39,868 bases of DNA from Eubacteriales bacterium (GCA_029009055.1 JAQXJR010000007.1:1-39868), one strand, 5' to 3'. Positions 15,943 through 25,135 are shown, counted from the first letter of the stretch. The notes: generated by a model from the sequence alone, not told the origin. Numbers and translations: made by a program.

Positions 15943-18465
15943 ATGATCAGAGTCGTTGAAAACGTGTGCGTGCTGGAAACGCCGCATACGACATACATGT
16001 TTAAGGCCTTATCGACAGGGCAGCTGGAGCACCTCTATTACGGGGCGTGTCTCCACACGTTGGAGTGGACGGACGAACAGATACTCCGGGACGCTGAGGC
16101 TTTAAGCGAGAAACATGAATTCCCATTCGGAAATTCCATATCATATGATGAAGCTCACCCGGAGGCGACGCTGGAAGATATGCGTCTGGAAATTTCCGCC
16201 TATGGTAAGGGCGACATCAGGGAGCCATTCATAGAGTTGGTCCATGAAGACGGAAGCAGGACCCAGGATTTCCTGTTCGAGAAAGCGGAGGTCCTGGATG
16301 GAAAGCCTGAATTTAAGACGCTTCCGGGCTCTTACTATACGAGTGAAGACGAGGGCATGGGCCAGCATCTTAGGGTCACGCTGAAAGACAGAAATTACGG
16401 TCTGACGCTGGAACTTAACTACTGGGTCTATGAAGATTCGGACGTCATAACCAGGTCGGACCGGCTTATAAATGAAAGCGAGACCGAGGTCAGGCTGCAT
16501 AGGATGATGAGCTGCCAGATAGACTTTACCGGGGGAGAGTTCGCGGCAGGGTCTAGAAGCAGCAAAGCCGATAGCGGCGTGGTCTTCACGACTTTTAACG
16601 GCGCCTGGGCTCGGGAAATGGGAAGGCACGACACTGCGGTAACAGCCGGCAAGGTCGTGAATTCATCCGTCACAGGGTCGTCTTCAAGCAGGGCCAACCC
16701 ATTCGTCATGATCTCGGATCCTGGAACGAGTGAGACAGCCGGAAACTGCCTGGGAGTGAATCTCATATATAGCGGAAACCACTACGAGTCCCTGGAAGCG
16801 AGCCAGATGGGGAAGTACAGGTTCACAGGCGGCATAAACCCGGCTGGATTCGAGTTCATCATCGGGCCTGGAGAAGACTTCGAGGCTCCGGAAGCCGTAA
16901 TGGCGTTTTCCGACCGCGGCTTCGAAGGGGTCAGCCTCAGCATGCAGAGGTTCGTGAGAGAACACATAGTTAGAGGCCTTTGGAAGCATAAAGAAAGGCC
17001 GGTCCTGCTTAACAGCTGGGAAGCAGCATATTTCAAGTTCGACGAGAGGAAACTCCTGCGCCTGGCTAGGGCCGCTAAATCAGTCGGCATAGAGCTTTTC
17101 GTCATGGACGACGGCTGGTTCGGCGAGAGGAATTCTGACGACAGGTCGCTCGGCGATTGGAACGTCAATAAGAAGAAACTTCCGGGCGGGCTTAAGAGGC
17201 TGGCGGACCGGATACACGCTATGGGAATGGCTTTCGGCATCTGGGTCGAGCCGGAAATGGTGAACGTGAAATCTGATCTCTACCGAAGCCACTCGGACTG
17301 GACCATGGAAATACCGGGAAAGCCGCACTCAGAGGGCAGGCACCAGAGGGTCCTGGACCTTGCGAACCCGGAAGTCGCGGACTGGGTCATAGAGACCATG
17401 AGCAGGCTCTTCTCCTCGGCTGACATAAATTACGTTAAATGGGACATGAACCGGATATTTTCGGACGTCTATTCCCAGTACCTCCCGGCGGACAGGCAGG
17501 GAGAGACAGCCCACCGCTACATGGTAAGCCTTTACAGGATCATGAAGACGCTTACAGAGCGCTTTCCTAAGATCCTATTCGAAGGCTGCGCGGCGGGTGG
17601 AAACCGCTTCGACTTAGGCATACTCAGCTACTTCCCGCAGATCTGGGCCAGCGATGACACAGATCCTATCGAGCGAGCTGAAATACAGGAAGGATATAGC
17701 TACGGCTATCCTATGAGCGCTTTGACCGCCCACGTATCTGCTAGCCCTAACCACCAAACCTTAAGGAAGACGCCGCTGGATACCAGGTTCGATGTGGCGG
17801 CGTTCGGCGTGCTGGGCTATGAACTCAATCTGACAGACCTCACTCGTAAGGAACTCGAGGCGGTGAAGGGCCAGATAGCGCAGTATAAGAAGTGGCGTAG
17901 TGTCCTCCAGGGTGGAGACTTCTACCGGGTCGAGACCGGAAATGTCCACCAGTGGACCTGTGTCGCGCCAGATAAGCAAAAAGCAGTCGGCCTGATCCTC
18001 TCTGAGCTCGCTCGCCCTAATCAGCCGTACGGCGAATTCCGTGCTCGCGGCCTCAAGCTTCATGCTCGCTATCATTTCTATAGTTACGAAGAGAAGCGGG
18101 ATATAAGAGACTTTGGCGACCTGGTGAATACGGCGTCGCCTGTCCACGTGAGGCCGGGCTCGGCTCTTCATGGAGCGATTGCTAAGTTCGTTGAAATGCC
18201 TGGCGAGCACGAGGACGCATACGCTAGCGGCGCCGTGCTCATGAATGGCGGCATTAAGCTTTCTCCTGCTTACGCGGGGACAGGATATAACGATAAGACC
18301 CGCTATTTCGCTGACTTCTCATCCAGACTCTATTTCATGGAGACGGAGGAGAAAATAGTAAGGAAAGCTTTGCCAGATCTTAAGATAAAGCTAATGGAAG
18401 ACGGATCTGAGGCTGATGCTGAGGACGCGCCCGCGGGATTGAAAGCCGGTGAGGAGGAAGAATGA
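15943..18465 (+). CDS. alpha-galactosidase, GH36
   Basis: Cytoplasmic enzyme of 840 residues that hydrolyses alpha-1,6-galactosyl bonds of melibiose/raffinose-type sugars. The N-terminal beta-supersandwich (about 1-345) leads to the (beta/alpha)8 barrel. Motifs: 'MDDGWFG' near residue 389, nucleophile Asp501 in 'KWDMNR', and acid/base Asp571 in 'ASDDTD'. The 70-residue spacing equals that of Geobacillus AgaA (478/548). The 'FEGCAAGGNRFD' cysteine loop lies between them. It is ~100 residues longer than typical (about 730), ending with a Glu/Asp/Ala-rich tail of about 25 residues. No signal peptide, so the sugar is cleaved after import by the symporter just upstream. Its TGA overlaps the galK start (ATGA). 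Confidence 0.96.
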   Translation: MIRVVENVCVLETPHTTYMFKALSTGQLEHLYYGACLHTLEWTDEQILRDAEALSEKHEFPFGNSISYDEAHPEATLEDMRLEISAYGKGDIREPFIELVHEDGSRTQDFLFEKAEVLDGKPEFKTLPGSYYTSEDEGMGQHLRVTLKDRNYGLTLELNYWVYEDSDVITRSDRLINESETEVRLHRMMSCQIDFTGGEFAAGSRSSKADSGVVFTTFNGAWAREMGRHDTAVTAGKVVNSSVTGSSSSRANPFVMISDPGTSETAGNCLGVNLIYSGNHYESLEASQMGKYRFTGGINPAGFEFIIGPGEDFEAPEAVMAFSDRGFEGVSLSMQRFVREHIVRGLWKHKERPVLLNSWEAAYFKFDERKLLRLARAAKSVGIELFVMDDGWFGERNSDDRSLGDWNVNKKKLPGGLKRLADRIHAMGMAFGIWVEPEMVNVKSDLYRSHSDWTMEIPGKPHSEGRHQRVLDLANPEVADWVIETMSRLFSSADINYVKWDMNRIFSDVYSQYLPADRQGETAHRYMVSLYRIMKTLTERFPKILFEGCAAGGNRFDLGILSYFPQIWASDDTDPIERAEIQEGYSYGYPMSALTAHVSASPNHQTLRKTPLDTRFDVAAFGVLGYELNLTDLTRKELEAVKGQIAQYKKWRSVLQGGDFYRVETGNVHQWTCVAPDKQKAVGLILSELARPNQPYGEFRARGLKLHARYHFYSYEEKRDIRDFGDLVNTASPVHVRPGSALHGAIAKFVEMPGEHEDAYASGAVLMNGGIKLSPAYAGTGYNDKTRYFADFSSRLYFMETEEKIVRKALPDLKIKLMEDGSEADAEDAPAGLKAGEEEE

Positions 18466-19691
18466 CCGGACAGACTGAGAAAGAAATGACACAGGCTCTT
18501 AAAGCCAAGTTCGAAGAACTGTTCGGACCGCTAGACGGAGTCGAAAGCGGCAGGATCTACTTTGCTCCGGGAAGGGTGAACCTCATCGGGGAGCACACAG
18601 ATTATAACGGCGGCCACGTTTTTCCGGTCGCCATAACGATTGGCACATACGCGGTTGCCAGAACCAGAAACGACAGGAAACTCCGCTTCTACTCCATGAA
18701 CTTTCCTGACGCGGGGGTCGTAGAGACATCATTAGACGAGCTGGCAGAAGGGGCCCAAGGCAGCTGGACGGATTATCCGAAAGGTGTTATCTATACGTTC
18801 ATTAATCACGGTTTCGATGTAGATCTCGGCTTGGATATGGTGGTCTACGGGAACATCCCGGCTGGCTCAGGCCTCTCGTCTTCCGCTTCGCTCGAGGTCC
18901 TGACAGGATTCATCCTCAGGGATATTTTTGATTTCGACGTAGATTACATAACGTTAGCCCTCATCGGTCAGGACTCGGAGAATAATTATAACGGCATGAA
19001 CTGCGGCATCATGGACCAGTTCGCTGTAGCTATGGGGAGGCCCGGTCAGGCGATTTTCCTGGACACGAACGACCTGAGCTATGAATATGTGCCTGTTAAG
19101 CTGGATGGGGCGAAACTCATTATAGCTAACACCAATAAGAAGCATAAACTCACTGACTCAGCCTATAACGATAGGCGTAGGGAGTGCGAGCAGGCCCTTA
19201 TAGAGCTGCAAAGCGCGGTCGGCCCTGTCCTCCCTTCAGGCCATATCTTCGACCAGCTCGGCGACCTTACCAGAGAAGAGTTCGAACAGTATAAAGACTC
19301 GATAAAAGAACCTGTAATAAGGCGCAGGGCTAAGCACGCTGTCTATGAGAACCAAAGGACCATAGAGGCTGTCCGCGTCCTTAAAGCCGGCGATATAGAG
19401 AGATTCGGCGAGCTAATGAAGGAAGCCCACATATCTGTCAGCCAGGATTATGAGGTCACAGGACCTGAGCTAGACACCCTGGCTGAGGAGGCATGGAAGA
19501 TACCGGGATGCCTGGGCTCCAGGATGACAGGAGGAGGCTTCGGCGGCTGCACAGTTTCCATCGTTAAGGATGAGGCTATACCTGAGTTCATAGAGAAGGT
19601 AGGAGCCGCGTATAAAGAGAAGATCGGCTGGGAAGCTGATTTCTATATAGTAGAGATAGGCGGAGGCCCGAGGGTCGTAGAAGCTATATAA
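18462..19691 (+). CDS. galK: galactokinase
   Basis: GHMP-family kinase of 409 residues that phosphorylates alpha-D-galactose at C1 with ATP, first step of the Leloir pathway. Signatures: 'GRVNLIGEHTDYNGG' near residue 37, the ATP loop 'PAGSGLSSSASLE' near residue 133, 'MDQFAVAMG' with the catalytic Asp, and 'SRMTGGGFGGC' near residue 351. The ATG overlaps the GH36 stop by four bases and follows GAGGAGG, showing translational coupling to the enzyme that releases galactose. An alternative in-frame ATG lies eight codons on. Length and motifs are ordinary for the family. Confidence 0.97.
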   Translation: MTGQTEKEMTQALKAKFEELFGPLDGVESGRIYFAPGRVNLIGEHTDYNGGHVFPVAITIGTYAVARTRNDRKLRFYSMNFPDAGVVETSLDELAEGAQGSWTDYPKGVIYTFINHGFDVDLGLDMVVYGNIPAGSGLSSSASLEVLTGFILRDIFDFDVDYITLALIGQDSENNYNGMNCGIMDQFAVAMGRPGQAIFLDTNDLSYEYVPVKLDGAKLIIANTNKKHKLTDSAYNDRRRECEQALIELQSAVGPVLPSGHIFDQLGDLTREEFEQYKDSIKEPVIRRRAKHAVYENQRTIEAVRVLKAGDIERFGELMKEAHISVSQDYEVTGPELDTLAEEAWKIPGCLGSRMTGGGFGGCTVSIVKDEAIPEFIEKVGAAYKEKIGWEADFYIVEIGGGPRVVEAI

Positions 19692-19741
19692 AGGCTGGAC
19701 CGGGACGCCTCAGGCGGATATTAGATATATCGGAGATGTAC

Positions 19742-21286
19742 ATGGATAGAATAGATGAAGCGATATTAAAACTTACCGGCTATGGCCTGGCGACAGAGCT
19801 CATAGAGCCGGAAGACGTGATATACATTATAAACCAGCTGCTCATGACTTTAGGCAGGGACGACTTTAAGGGGGATTCCGAGCAGGCGGAAGCGTATGGG
19901 AAGGCTTTGCTGGATGATGAGAAAAGTCTGAAGGATGGATCCGTCCTGGAAGATATACTTAAGACCCTGACAGACTACGCTGTGGAAGCAGGGCTTACCG
20001 GAGGCGATTCTGTCGTTTACAGAGACCTGTTCGACACGAAGCTCATGGGAGTCCTTACGCCGCGTCCGTCGCAGGTCATAGAGGAATTCCGGGAGCTTTA
20101 CGCTGAGGACCCGAAGGCCGCGACAGACTGGTATTACGGCTTTTCACAGGATACGGATTATATACGCCGCTACAGGATAGCCCGCGACATGAAGTGGCAG
20201 ACGGAAACTGAGTATGGGGACCTGGACATAACCATAAACCTCTCTAAGCCGGAGAAGGATCCTAAAGCCATAGCTGCGGCTAAGAAAGCCCCGCAGACGG
20301 CATACCCGAAGTGTCAGCTTTGCAAAGAAAATGAGGGTTACGCCGGGCGCGTGAATCATCCTGCCAGGGAGAACCACAGAGTCATCCCGCTGGAGATCCA
20401 GGGGTCGCCGTGGTGCTTCCAGTATTCTCCGTATGTATACTATAATGAGCACTGCATAGTTTTCAATTCGCGGCACATACCGATGAAGATAGAGCGGGCG
20501 ACGTTCGCTAAGCTATTCGATTTCGTTAAGCTTTTCCCGCATTATTTCGTGGGCTCGAACGCGGACCTGCCGATAGTCGGGGGCTCCATCCTCTCTCACG
20601 ACCATTTCCAGGGCGGCCATTACACGTTCGCCATGGAGAAGGCTCCTATAGAGAGGGAGTTCAGCGTGCCGGGCTATGAGGATATCCGCGCGGGCGTAGT
20701 TAAGTGGCCTATGTCCTGCATCCGCCTGGATGGTCCGAATCCAGACAGGCTGGTAGATCTGGCTGACCATATATTGACTTCCTGGCGAGCTTACTCGGAC
20801 CCGGAAGCTTCGATCTACGCGGAGACGGATGGGGAGCCTCATAACACGATCACGCCTATAGCCCGCCGCCGAGGGACCGACTTCGAGCTGGACCTGGTTC
20901 TGCGTAATAACCTCACGACCGAGGAGCACCCGCTGGGCCTCTTTCACCCGCATGAGGAGCTCCACCACATTAAGAAGGAGAATATCGGTCTGATAGAGGT
21001 CATGGGTCTGGCTGTGCTGCCTGCCCGTCTTAAGCAGGAAATGGCTGATGTCAGAGAGGCGATCCTCTCCGGAGCTGACCTCAGGGCTAAGGAGACCACA
21101 GCGAAGCACGCGGACTGGGTAGACGCGTTTTTGCCGGAATATAAAGATGTCACAGAGCGGAATATAGATGATATACTGCAAAGTGAGATAGGTAAGGTCT
21201 TTGCTAAGGTGCTGGAAGACGCCGGAGTATTCAAAAGAGACGCGGCAGGCCAGGCTGCTTTCGATAGGTTTATCAAGACTTTATAA
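19742..21286 (+). CDS. galT: UDP-glucose--hexose-1-phosphate uridylyltransferase, class II (Firmicutes GalT)
   Basis: Protein of 514 residues, the longer GalT form seen in Firmicutes (about 490-520). It swaps galactose 1-phosphate for glucose 1-phosphate on UDP-glucose, completing the Leloir entry. Visible elements: 'YGFSQDTDYIR' near residue 135, the zinc-like 'CQLC' near residue 194, 'HDHFQGG' near residue 284, and 'HPHEELHHIKKENIGLIEVMG' (split: HPHEELHH, then IKKENIGLIEVMG). ATG 19742 is chosen since GGAG is at proper distance, whereas ATG 19736 is too close. It follows galK by 50 bases, so galK-galT form one transcript. No galE or galM is present in the window. Confidence 0.96.
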   Translation: MDRIDEAILKLTGYGLATELIEPEDVIYIINQLLMTLGRDDFKGDSEQAEAYGKALLDDEKSLKDGSVLEDILKTLTDYAVEAGLTGGDSVVYRDLFDTKLMGVLTPRPSQVIEEFRELYAEDPKAATDWYYGFSQDTDYIRRYRIARDMKWQTETEYGDLDITINLSKPEKDPKAIAAAKKAPQTAYPKCQLCKENEGYAGRVNHPARENHRVIPLEIQGSPWCFQYSPYVYYNEHCIVFNSRHIPMKIERATFAKLFDFVKLFPHYFVGSNADLPIVGGSILSHDHFQGGHYTFAMEKAPIEREFSVPGYEDIRAGVVKWPMSCIRLDGPNPDRLVDLADHILTSWRAYSDPEASIYAETDGEPHNTITPIARRRGTDFELDLVLRNNLTTEEHPLGLFHPHEELHHIKKENIGLIEVMGLAVLPARLKQEMADVREAILSGADLRAKETTAKHADWVDAFLPEYKDVTERNIDDILQSEIGKVFAKVLEDAGVFKRDAAGQAAFDRFIKTL

Positions 21287-21303
21287 AAGCGGAGGGAATT
21301 TAT

Positions 21304-21738
21304 TTGCAAATCACTAGTAAATTCACGATAGCTATTCATATATTAGCTTGCATAGATTATTTTCACGGAAAGATGCCGGTGAACAGCGAGTTCCTGGCAG
21401 GCAGCATAGGGGCGAACCCTGTCATAGTGCGCGGCGTCATGTCTAAGCTCCATAAAGCGGGCATAATAAGCGCCAGCAGGGGGAAGAATGACATAAGTCT
21501 GGAAAAGGACCTGGACAGCGTGACTTTGCTGGACATCTATAAACTGACGGACAGATCGGCAGAGGATGGCCTCTTCCACTTTCATGAGAACCCGAATCCG
21601 GAATGTCCGGTCGGAAGTCACATACATGTAGCCCTGGACGATGGCTTGATCCAGGTGCAGCAAGCCATGGAAGACGAGATGAGCCGGATACCGATTTCGT
21701 CTGTCACGGATAAAATCAAAAAAGAGCTTGGGGAATGA
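21304..21738 (+). CDS. Rrf2-family transcriptional regulator (YwnA-like)
   Basis: Small winged-helix regulator of 144 residues. 'SKFTIAIHILACI' opens the Rrf2 helix-turn-helix, and 'NPVIVRGVMSKLHKAGII' is the recognition helix. It lacks the three clustered cysteines that bind an Fe-S cluster in IscR/NsrR; only one Cys is present in the corresponding loop ('PECPVG'), as in YwnA-type members. The start is TTG 21304 with GGAGGG seven bases upstream. It begins 17 bases after galT, so it may share the galactose transcript, but its targets are unknown. A bidirectional terminator follows at 21780. Confidence 0.9.
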   Translation: MQITSKFTIAIHILACIDYFHGKMPVNSEFLAGSIGANPVIVRGVMSKLHKAGIISASRGKNDISLEKDLDSVTLLDIYKLTDRSAEDGLFHFHENPNPECPVGSHIHVALDDGLIQVQQAMEDEMSRIPISSVTDKIKKELGE

Positions 21739-21779
21739 AGGCGTCGCCTTACATTACAATAGTTTCACAGCGTCATAAA

Positions 21780-21812
21780 AACCAGCGGATATTTCGACTC
21801 GCTGGTTTTTTC
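21780..21812. terminator. bidirectional terminator
   Basis: Stem AACCAGCG/CGCTGGTT. The plus strand carries TTTTTT after it and the minus strand TTTTT. It separates the plus-strand Rrf2 gene from a convergent minus-strand reading frame. Confidence 0.88.
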
Positions 21813-21813
21813 G

Positions 21814-22065
21814 TTAGGCTAGCTGATCCAGCAGCCCGCTTATACCATCCTCTTTCAGGATGCCTTTATAATATTCTAGCTCATCGCTTATGATGTCGTC
21901 TATTTCCCGCATGCCGAGGAGTTCGACGTGAGCCTGGTCATCTGTTGATACCAGATTTCCGGTCTTAGGGACTTCCATGTTATCGCTAATCTGCTCCATG
22001 AGAGACCGTAGGCTAGGATCGCGGACGGACTTTGCTGCTGAAGGGAAAACATAGAATGAACTCAC
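21814..22065 (-). CDS. small hypothetical protein, minus strand
   Basis: An 83-codon frame fills most of a ~390-base gap between the Rrf2 and diguanylate cyclase genes. It shows the codon habits of its neighbours (ATA for Ile, NNT before AAG) and ends right at the bidirectional terminator. The product is acidic, with a run of Glu/Asp near the C-terminus, and has no signal peptide or membrane helix. The most likely start is GTG 22065, with no clear ribosome site, so the true start is uncertain. I recognise no family. It diverges from the promoter of the cyclase gene. Confidence 0.5.
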   Translation of the reverse strand: MSSFYVFPSAAKSVRDPSLRSLMEQISDNMEVPKTGNLVSTDDQAHVELLGMREIDDIISDELEYYKGILKEDGISGLLDQLA

Positions 22066-22088
22066 TTCTATTAAATTTGCTCGTGTGG

Positions 22089-22094
22089 TAAAAT
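22089..22094 (+). promoter_or_regulatory. extended -10 promoter of the diguanylate cyclase gene
   Basis: TAAAAT preceded by TGG (extended -10), with a weak TTCTAT 17 bases upstream. It lies 35 bases before the start codon. Confidence 0.5.
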
Positions 22095-22128
22095 ACCTGT
22101 AATTAGTAGCTCTTGGAACGAGGCGGTC

Positions 22129-23031
22129 ATGGAGAAGTATTCGGAGCAGGAAATAAATGAATATATGGATACCCTGAGGGGGATCTTCGATATAGTGAGG
22201 CTGGTGGACCCGTCCAGTCTGACCTGTCTGGAATTCGAGGGCGGGGAGCTTAAAGATTCCGGGACAGTCTGCCATAAATTTTGGAACAGGGAAGAACGCT
22301 GCATTAACTGTGTTTCCGCCAGGGCTATTTCAGAGGAGAGACGTCACACTAAGGTCGAGTTCGTGGATGACCGCGCTTATTTCGTGATATCTGATCCTAT
22401 GGAAGTCACAGGCAGGGTCTGCGTCATGGAGTGCTTGATAGAGATAAAGGACGTCATCATGACGGCTTTCGGACAGAACATGTTCCGCCATCAGATAGAT
22501 AAGATAAACGGTAAGATCTACAGAGATTCTCTTACAGGCGTGTATAACCGCAGGTATTACGATGAGATAGCTAAGGGCCTCTATGTTTCTGCGGCGGCTT
22601 TTATCGATATAGATAATTTCAAGGCTATAAATGATGAGTACGGCCATGAGGCGGGGGATATTGTACTGAAAACTGTGGCTGAGACTGTGAACGCCGAAAT
22701 CCGCGGAACTGACGGCATGATCCGCTATGGAGGCGATGAGTTCTTGCTTTACTTTACGGGTTTTAAGGATGACGCCGTGTTCAGAGATAAACTGAGATCG
22801 CTCAGGCAGAGCGTGGATGACCTAGTTTTCGTCGGCCACCCTGAACTTAATGTGTCGGTCAGCATAGGTGGAGTGTTCGACATTAAGATGCTGGGACAGC
22901 TGGTAAATGACGCGGATAAGGAAATGTACGTCGCGAAGGATAGCGAAGATAGGATTTCTGTTCTGGTGAGAGATCTGGATGAGGAAGCTGTAAGAATATC
23001 GCAACTGGGTGAAGATCCGGGAGTTAAGTAA
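22129..23031 (+). CDS. diguanylate cyclase (GGDEF) with a cysteine-containing N-terminal domain
   Basis: Protein of 300 residues that should make cyclic di-GMP from two GTP. The GGDEF active site is intact at residues 201-205 (YGGDEF), and the inhibitory I-site R192-x-x-D195 sits five residues before it. The metal loop 'IDIDNFKAINDEYGHEAGD' is present. The N-terminal ~130 residues form a sensor-like domain with C48, C58 and C61 (C-x9-C-x2-C), suggesting metal, heme or redox sensing, possibly PAS-like; that is inference. No membrane helix, so it is cytosolic. Monocistronic, with a terminator at 23057. Confidence 0.93.
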   Translation: MEKYSEQEINEYMDTLRGIFDIVRLVDPSSLTCLEFEGGELKDSGTVCHKFWNREERCINCVSARAISEERRHTKVEFVDDRAYFVISDPMEVTGRVCVMECLIEIKDVIMTAFGQNMFRHQIDKINGKIYRDSLTGVYNRRYYDEIAKGLYVSAAAFIDIDNFKAINDEYGHEAGDIVLKTVAETVNAEIRGTDGMIRYGGDEFLLYFTGFKDDAVFRDKLRSLRQSVDDLVFVGHPELNVSVSIGGVFDIKMLGQLVNDADKEMYVAKDSEDRISVLVRDLDEEAVRISQLGEDPGVK

Positions 23032-23056
23032 TATATTATTGAATAGGTTGGTAAGA

Positions 23057-23094
23057 AGTGCAGTCGCGGGATAAAATATTAGACTGCACTTTTT
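23057..23094 (+). terminator. terminator of the diguanylate cyclase gene
   Basis: Perfect 9-bp stem AGTGCAGTC/GACTGCACT followed by TTTTT. Confidence 0.9.
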
Positions 23095-23231
23095 ATATGG
23101 GGAACTCTGCCTATTTTTCCTGAAATGGCCCTAAATCCTATCCGAAATAGTCCCGAAAGCGGTATATTAGTAGTGTATGATTTGCTGGAATAGCGAAAGA
23201 CGCGACTATTAATAGAAGGGACTTGATAATA

Positions 23232-24191
23232 ATGAGTATAGATATGAAAGATCTGCCTAAGCTCGCCCTGGGTGCCTGGGCATGGGGAAGCGCTGACGTC
23301 TTCGGAGAGGAGCTCAGTCCTGAGCAGCTGAAGCCAGTATTCGCCGAGGGGCAGAAACTGGGGCTGAACCTCTGGGATAACGCCTATGTTTACGGACAGG
23401 GCAAGGCCGAAAATAAGATGGGGGTTTTACTGAAGGATTATAAGCGTGACGAGTATATCATCTCTGAGAAGCTGACGCCGCGCTGCATGAATAACGATTC
23501 GCCTGATCCTGTCGCTGAGATGATGGATGGCGAGATGGCGCGCCTGGGCATAGAGAAACCTGATATTTACTGGATCCACCACGCTATAGAGGCACCGAAG
23601 TGGATCACGAAGCTGGCTGAGTATTATGAGGGGAAGGACTACGTGCCTCTCATCGGCGTGTCTAACCACACTATGGCACAGATCCAGGAGGCGGAGAAAA
23701 TCCTGGAGGACCACGGGCTGAAGCTCGGAGCAGTCCAGAACCACTATTCTTTGCTGAACAGGACGTCGGAGAAGCTGGGCATAATCGATTACTGTCGGGA
23801 GAAGGGCATGCTGTTCGTACCATACATGGTGCTGGAGCAGGGAGCCTTAACGGGTAAGTACGACACGAAGCATCCTATGCCTGAGGGGAAGCGCGGCGAC
23901 ATGTATAACCCGAAGCTGGATAAACTGGAAATCATGAACGCTGAGCTTAAGAACCTGGCGGATAAGTACGGCGCGGCGCCGGCTCAGATCCCTATCGCCT
24001 GGGCTGTGAATAAGGGGACGCTGCCGATCGTGGGCGTGACTAAGGTGAAGCACGTGGATGACGCTTACGAGGCGACGAAGATTCAGCTGACGGCGGGTGA
24101 GATAGAAGACCTGGAGAAGCTTGGAGACGAGCTGGACCTGGATACAGTGCGTTTCTGGGAGGATAACCTGCCGAGAGAATCTACTAAGTAG
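23232..24191 (+). CDS. aldo/keto reductase
   Basis: NAD(P)H-dependent oxidoreductase of 319 residues with an AKR barrel. The catalytic tetrad is visible: Asp and Tyr in 'NLWDNAYVYG', Lys in 'IISEKL', and the substrate-side His in 'YWIHHA'. The C-terminal 'IPIVGVTKVKHVDDA'-like stretch (split: LPIVGVTK, VKHVDDAYEA) binds the cofactor phosphate. It reduces small aldehydes or ketones; substrate is unknown. ATG 23232 is used since AAGGGA lies about ten bases upstream. The nitroreductase gene follows with only nine bases between, so they are co-transcribed and may act together in redox detoxification. Confidence 0.93.
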   Translation: MSIDMKDLPKLALGAWAWGSADVFGEELSPEQLKPVFAEGQKLGLNLWDNAYVYGQGKAENKMGVLLKDYKRDEYIISEKLTPRCMNNDSPDPVAEMMDGEMARLGIEKPDIYWIHHAIEAPKWITKLAEYYEGKDYVPLIGVSNHTMAQIQEAEKILEDHGLKLGAVQNHYSLLNRTSEKLGIIDYCREKGMLFVPYMVLEQGALTGKYDTKHPMPEGKRGDMYNPKLDKLEIMNAELKNLADKYGAAPAQIPIAWAVNKGTLPIVGVTKVKHVDDAYEATKIQLTAGEIEDLEKLGDELDLDTVRFWEDNLPRESTK

Positions 24192-24200
24192 GTGAGGATC

Positions 24201-25088
24201 ATGGATGAGCAAACATTAAACGAGGCGGAGCTCTCTGAGCGCGACAGGTCTGTGGAACAGGCGGAGTCGCTCATCAGGAGCCGAAGGAGCGTCCGGACAT
24301 TCGACGGCGGACGCCTGTCAGACATAAATCGGTCAGCCCTGGAGAAATTTTTCAAATTGATAACGAACCCGTTCGGGGATCAGGTGGAATTCAAGCTCCT
24401 GGATGCTGAGAAGGACGGCGTTACCAGTCAGGTCATAGTCGGCTGCGATGACTATATAGCCGCGAAGGTGAAGAGGTCTGATACCGCCGCTTTCGCGTTC
24501 GGCTGCGCTTTCGAGAAGCTCTGCCTGTTCGCTGAGTCTATAGGTTTAGGCACCGTCATGCTGGCTGGGACGCTGGATCGAGATGCTTTCAAGCGAGCCA
24601 TGGATCTCAATGAGGACGAGATATTTTGGTGCGCGACGCCTGTTGGCCGCCCGGCTGATAAGATGTCTACCATCGAGAAAACCATAAGGGCGAAAATGAA
24701 GTCTGATGAGAGGATCCCATTTCATGAAGTGTTCTTCGATGGGGATTTCGACCATCCTCTTCCTGATTTTGAAAGCTCGGCTGATCATCCCGCAAAGGAC
24801 GATATCGTAGAGGCTCTGGAGCTCGCGCGTCTGGCTCCTTCCGCGAGGAATAAACAGCCGCTCCGCGCTGTTTGCAATGGGAGCACCGTTCACTTCTATG
24901 AGCAGAAGGGTGCAGGATTAACTGAGAGGCCAGAGGGAGATATCCAGCAGGTAGATTTAGGGATAGCGTGCTCGCACTTCTTAATGTACATAGAGTCAGC
25001 AGGGCACCAGGCAGAGCTTAAGTACGAGGATCCGAAGCTGTCGGATGATCCGAGCCTGGTTTACGCTTTCAGTTTCGAAGTAAAATAG
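24201..25088 (+). CDS. nitroreductase-fold flavoprotein (TM1586 type)
   Basis: FMN-dependent oxidoreductase of 295 residues matching the TM1586-type putative nitroreductases, in which two nitroreductase-like halves sit in one chain. 'RSRRSVRTFDGG' near residue 27 opens the first half and 'ARLAPSARNKQPLRAV' near residue 210 the second, a typical FMN-binding start. The usual nitroreductase GXG dimer segment is reduced. ATG 24201 is chosen with AGGTGAGG ahead; the GTG at 24192 is inside the ribosome site. It follows the aldo/keto reductase by nine bases. Actual substrates are unknown. The stop codon is followed at once by CAAAA (TAGCAAA word at 25086). Confidence 0.9.
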   Translation: MDEQTLNEAELSERDRSVEQAESLIRSRRSVRTFDGGRLSDINRSALEKFFKLITNPFGDQVEFKLLDAEKDGVTSQVIVGCDDYIAAKVKRSDTAAFAFGCAFEKLCLFAESIGLGTVMLAGTLDRDAFKRAMDLNEDEIFWCATPVGRPADKMSTIEKTIRAKMKSDERIPFHEVFFDGDFDHPLPDFESSADHPAKDDIVEALELARLAPSARNKQPLRAVCNGSTVHFYEQKGAGLTERPEGDIQQVDLGIACSHFLMYIESAGHQAELKYEDPKLSDDPSLVYAFSFEVK

Positions 25089-25111
25089 CAAAACACGCCT
25101 AAGTGTTATGG

Positions 25112-25121
25112 TTGGCGCCAA
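25112..25121. repeat. perfect palindrome TTGGCGCCAA
   Basis: Ten-base palindrome just upstream of the -35 box at 25136. It could be an operator; nothing else supports it. Confidence 0.35.
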
Positions 25122-25135
25122 GAAATGTTTTTATG

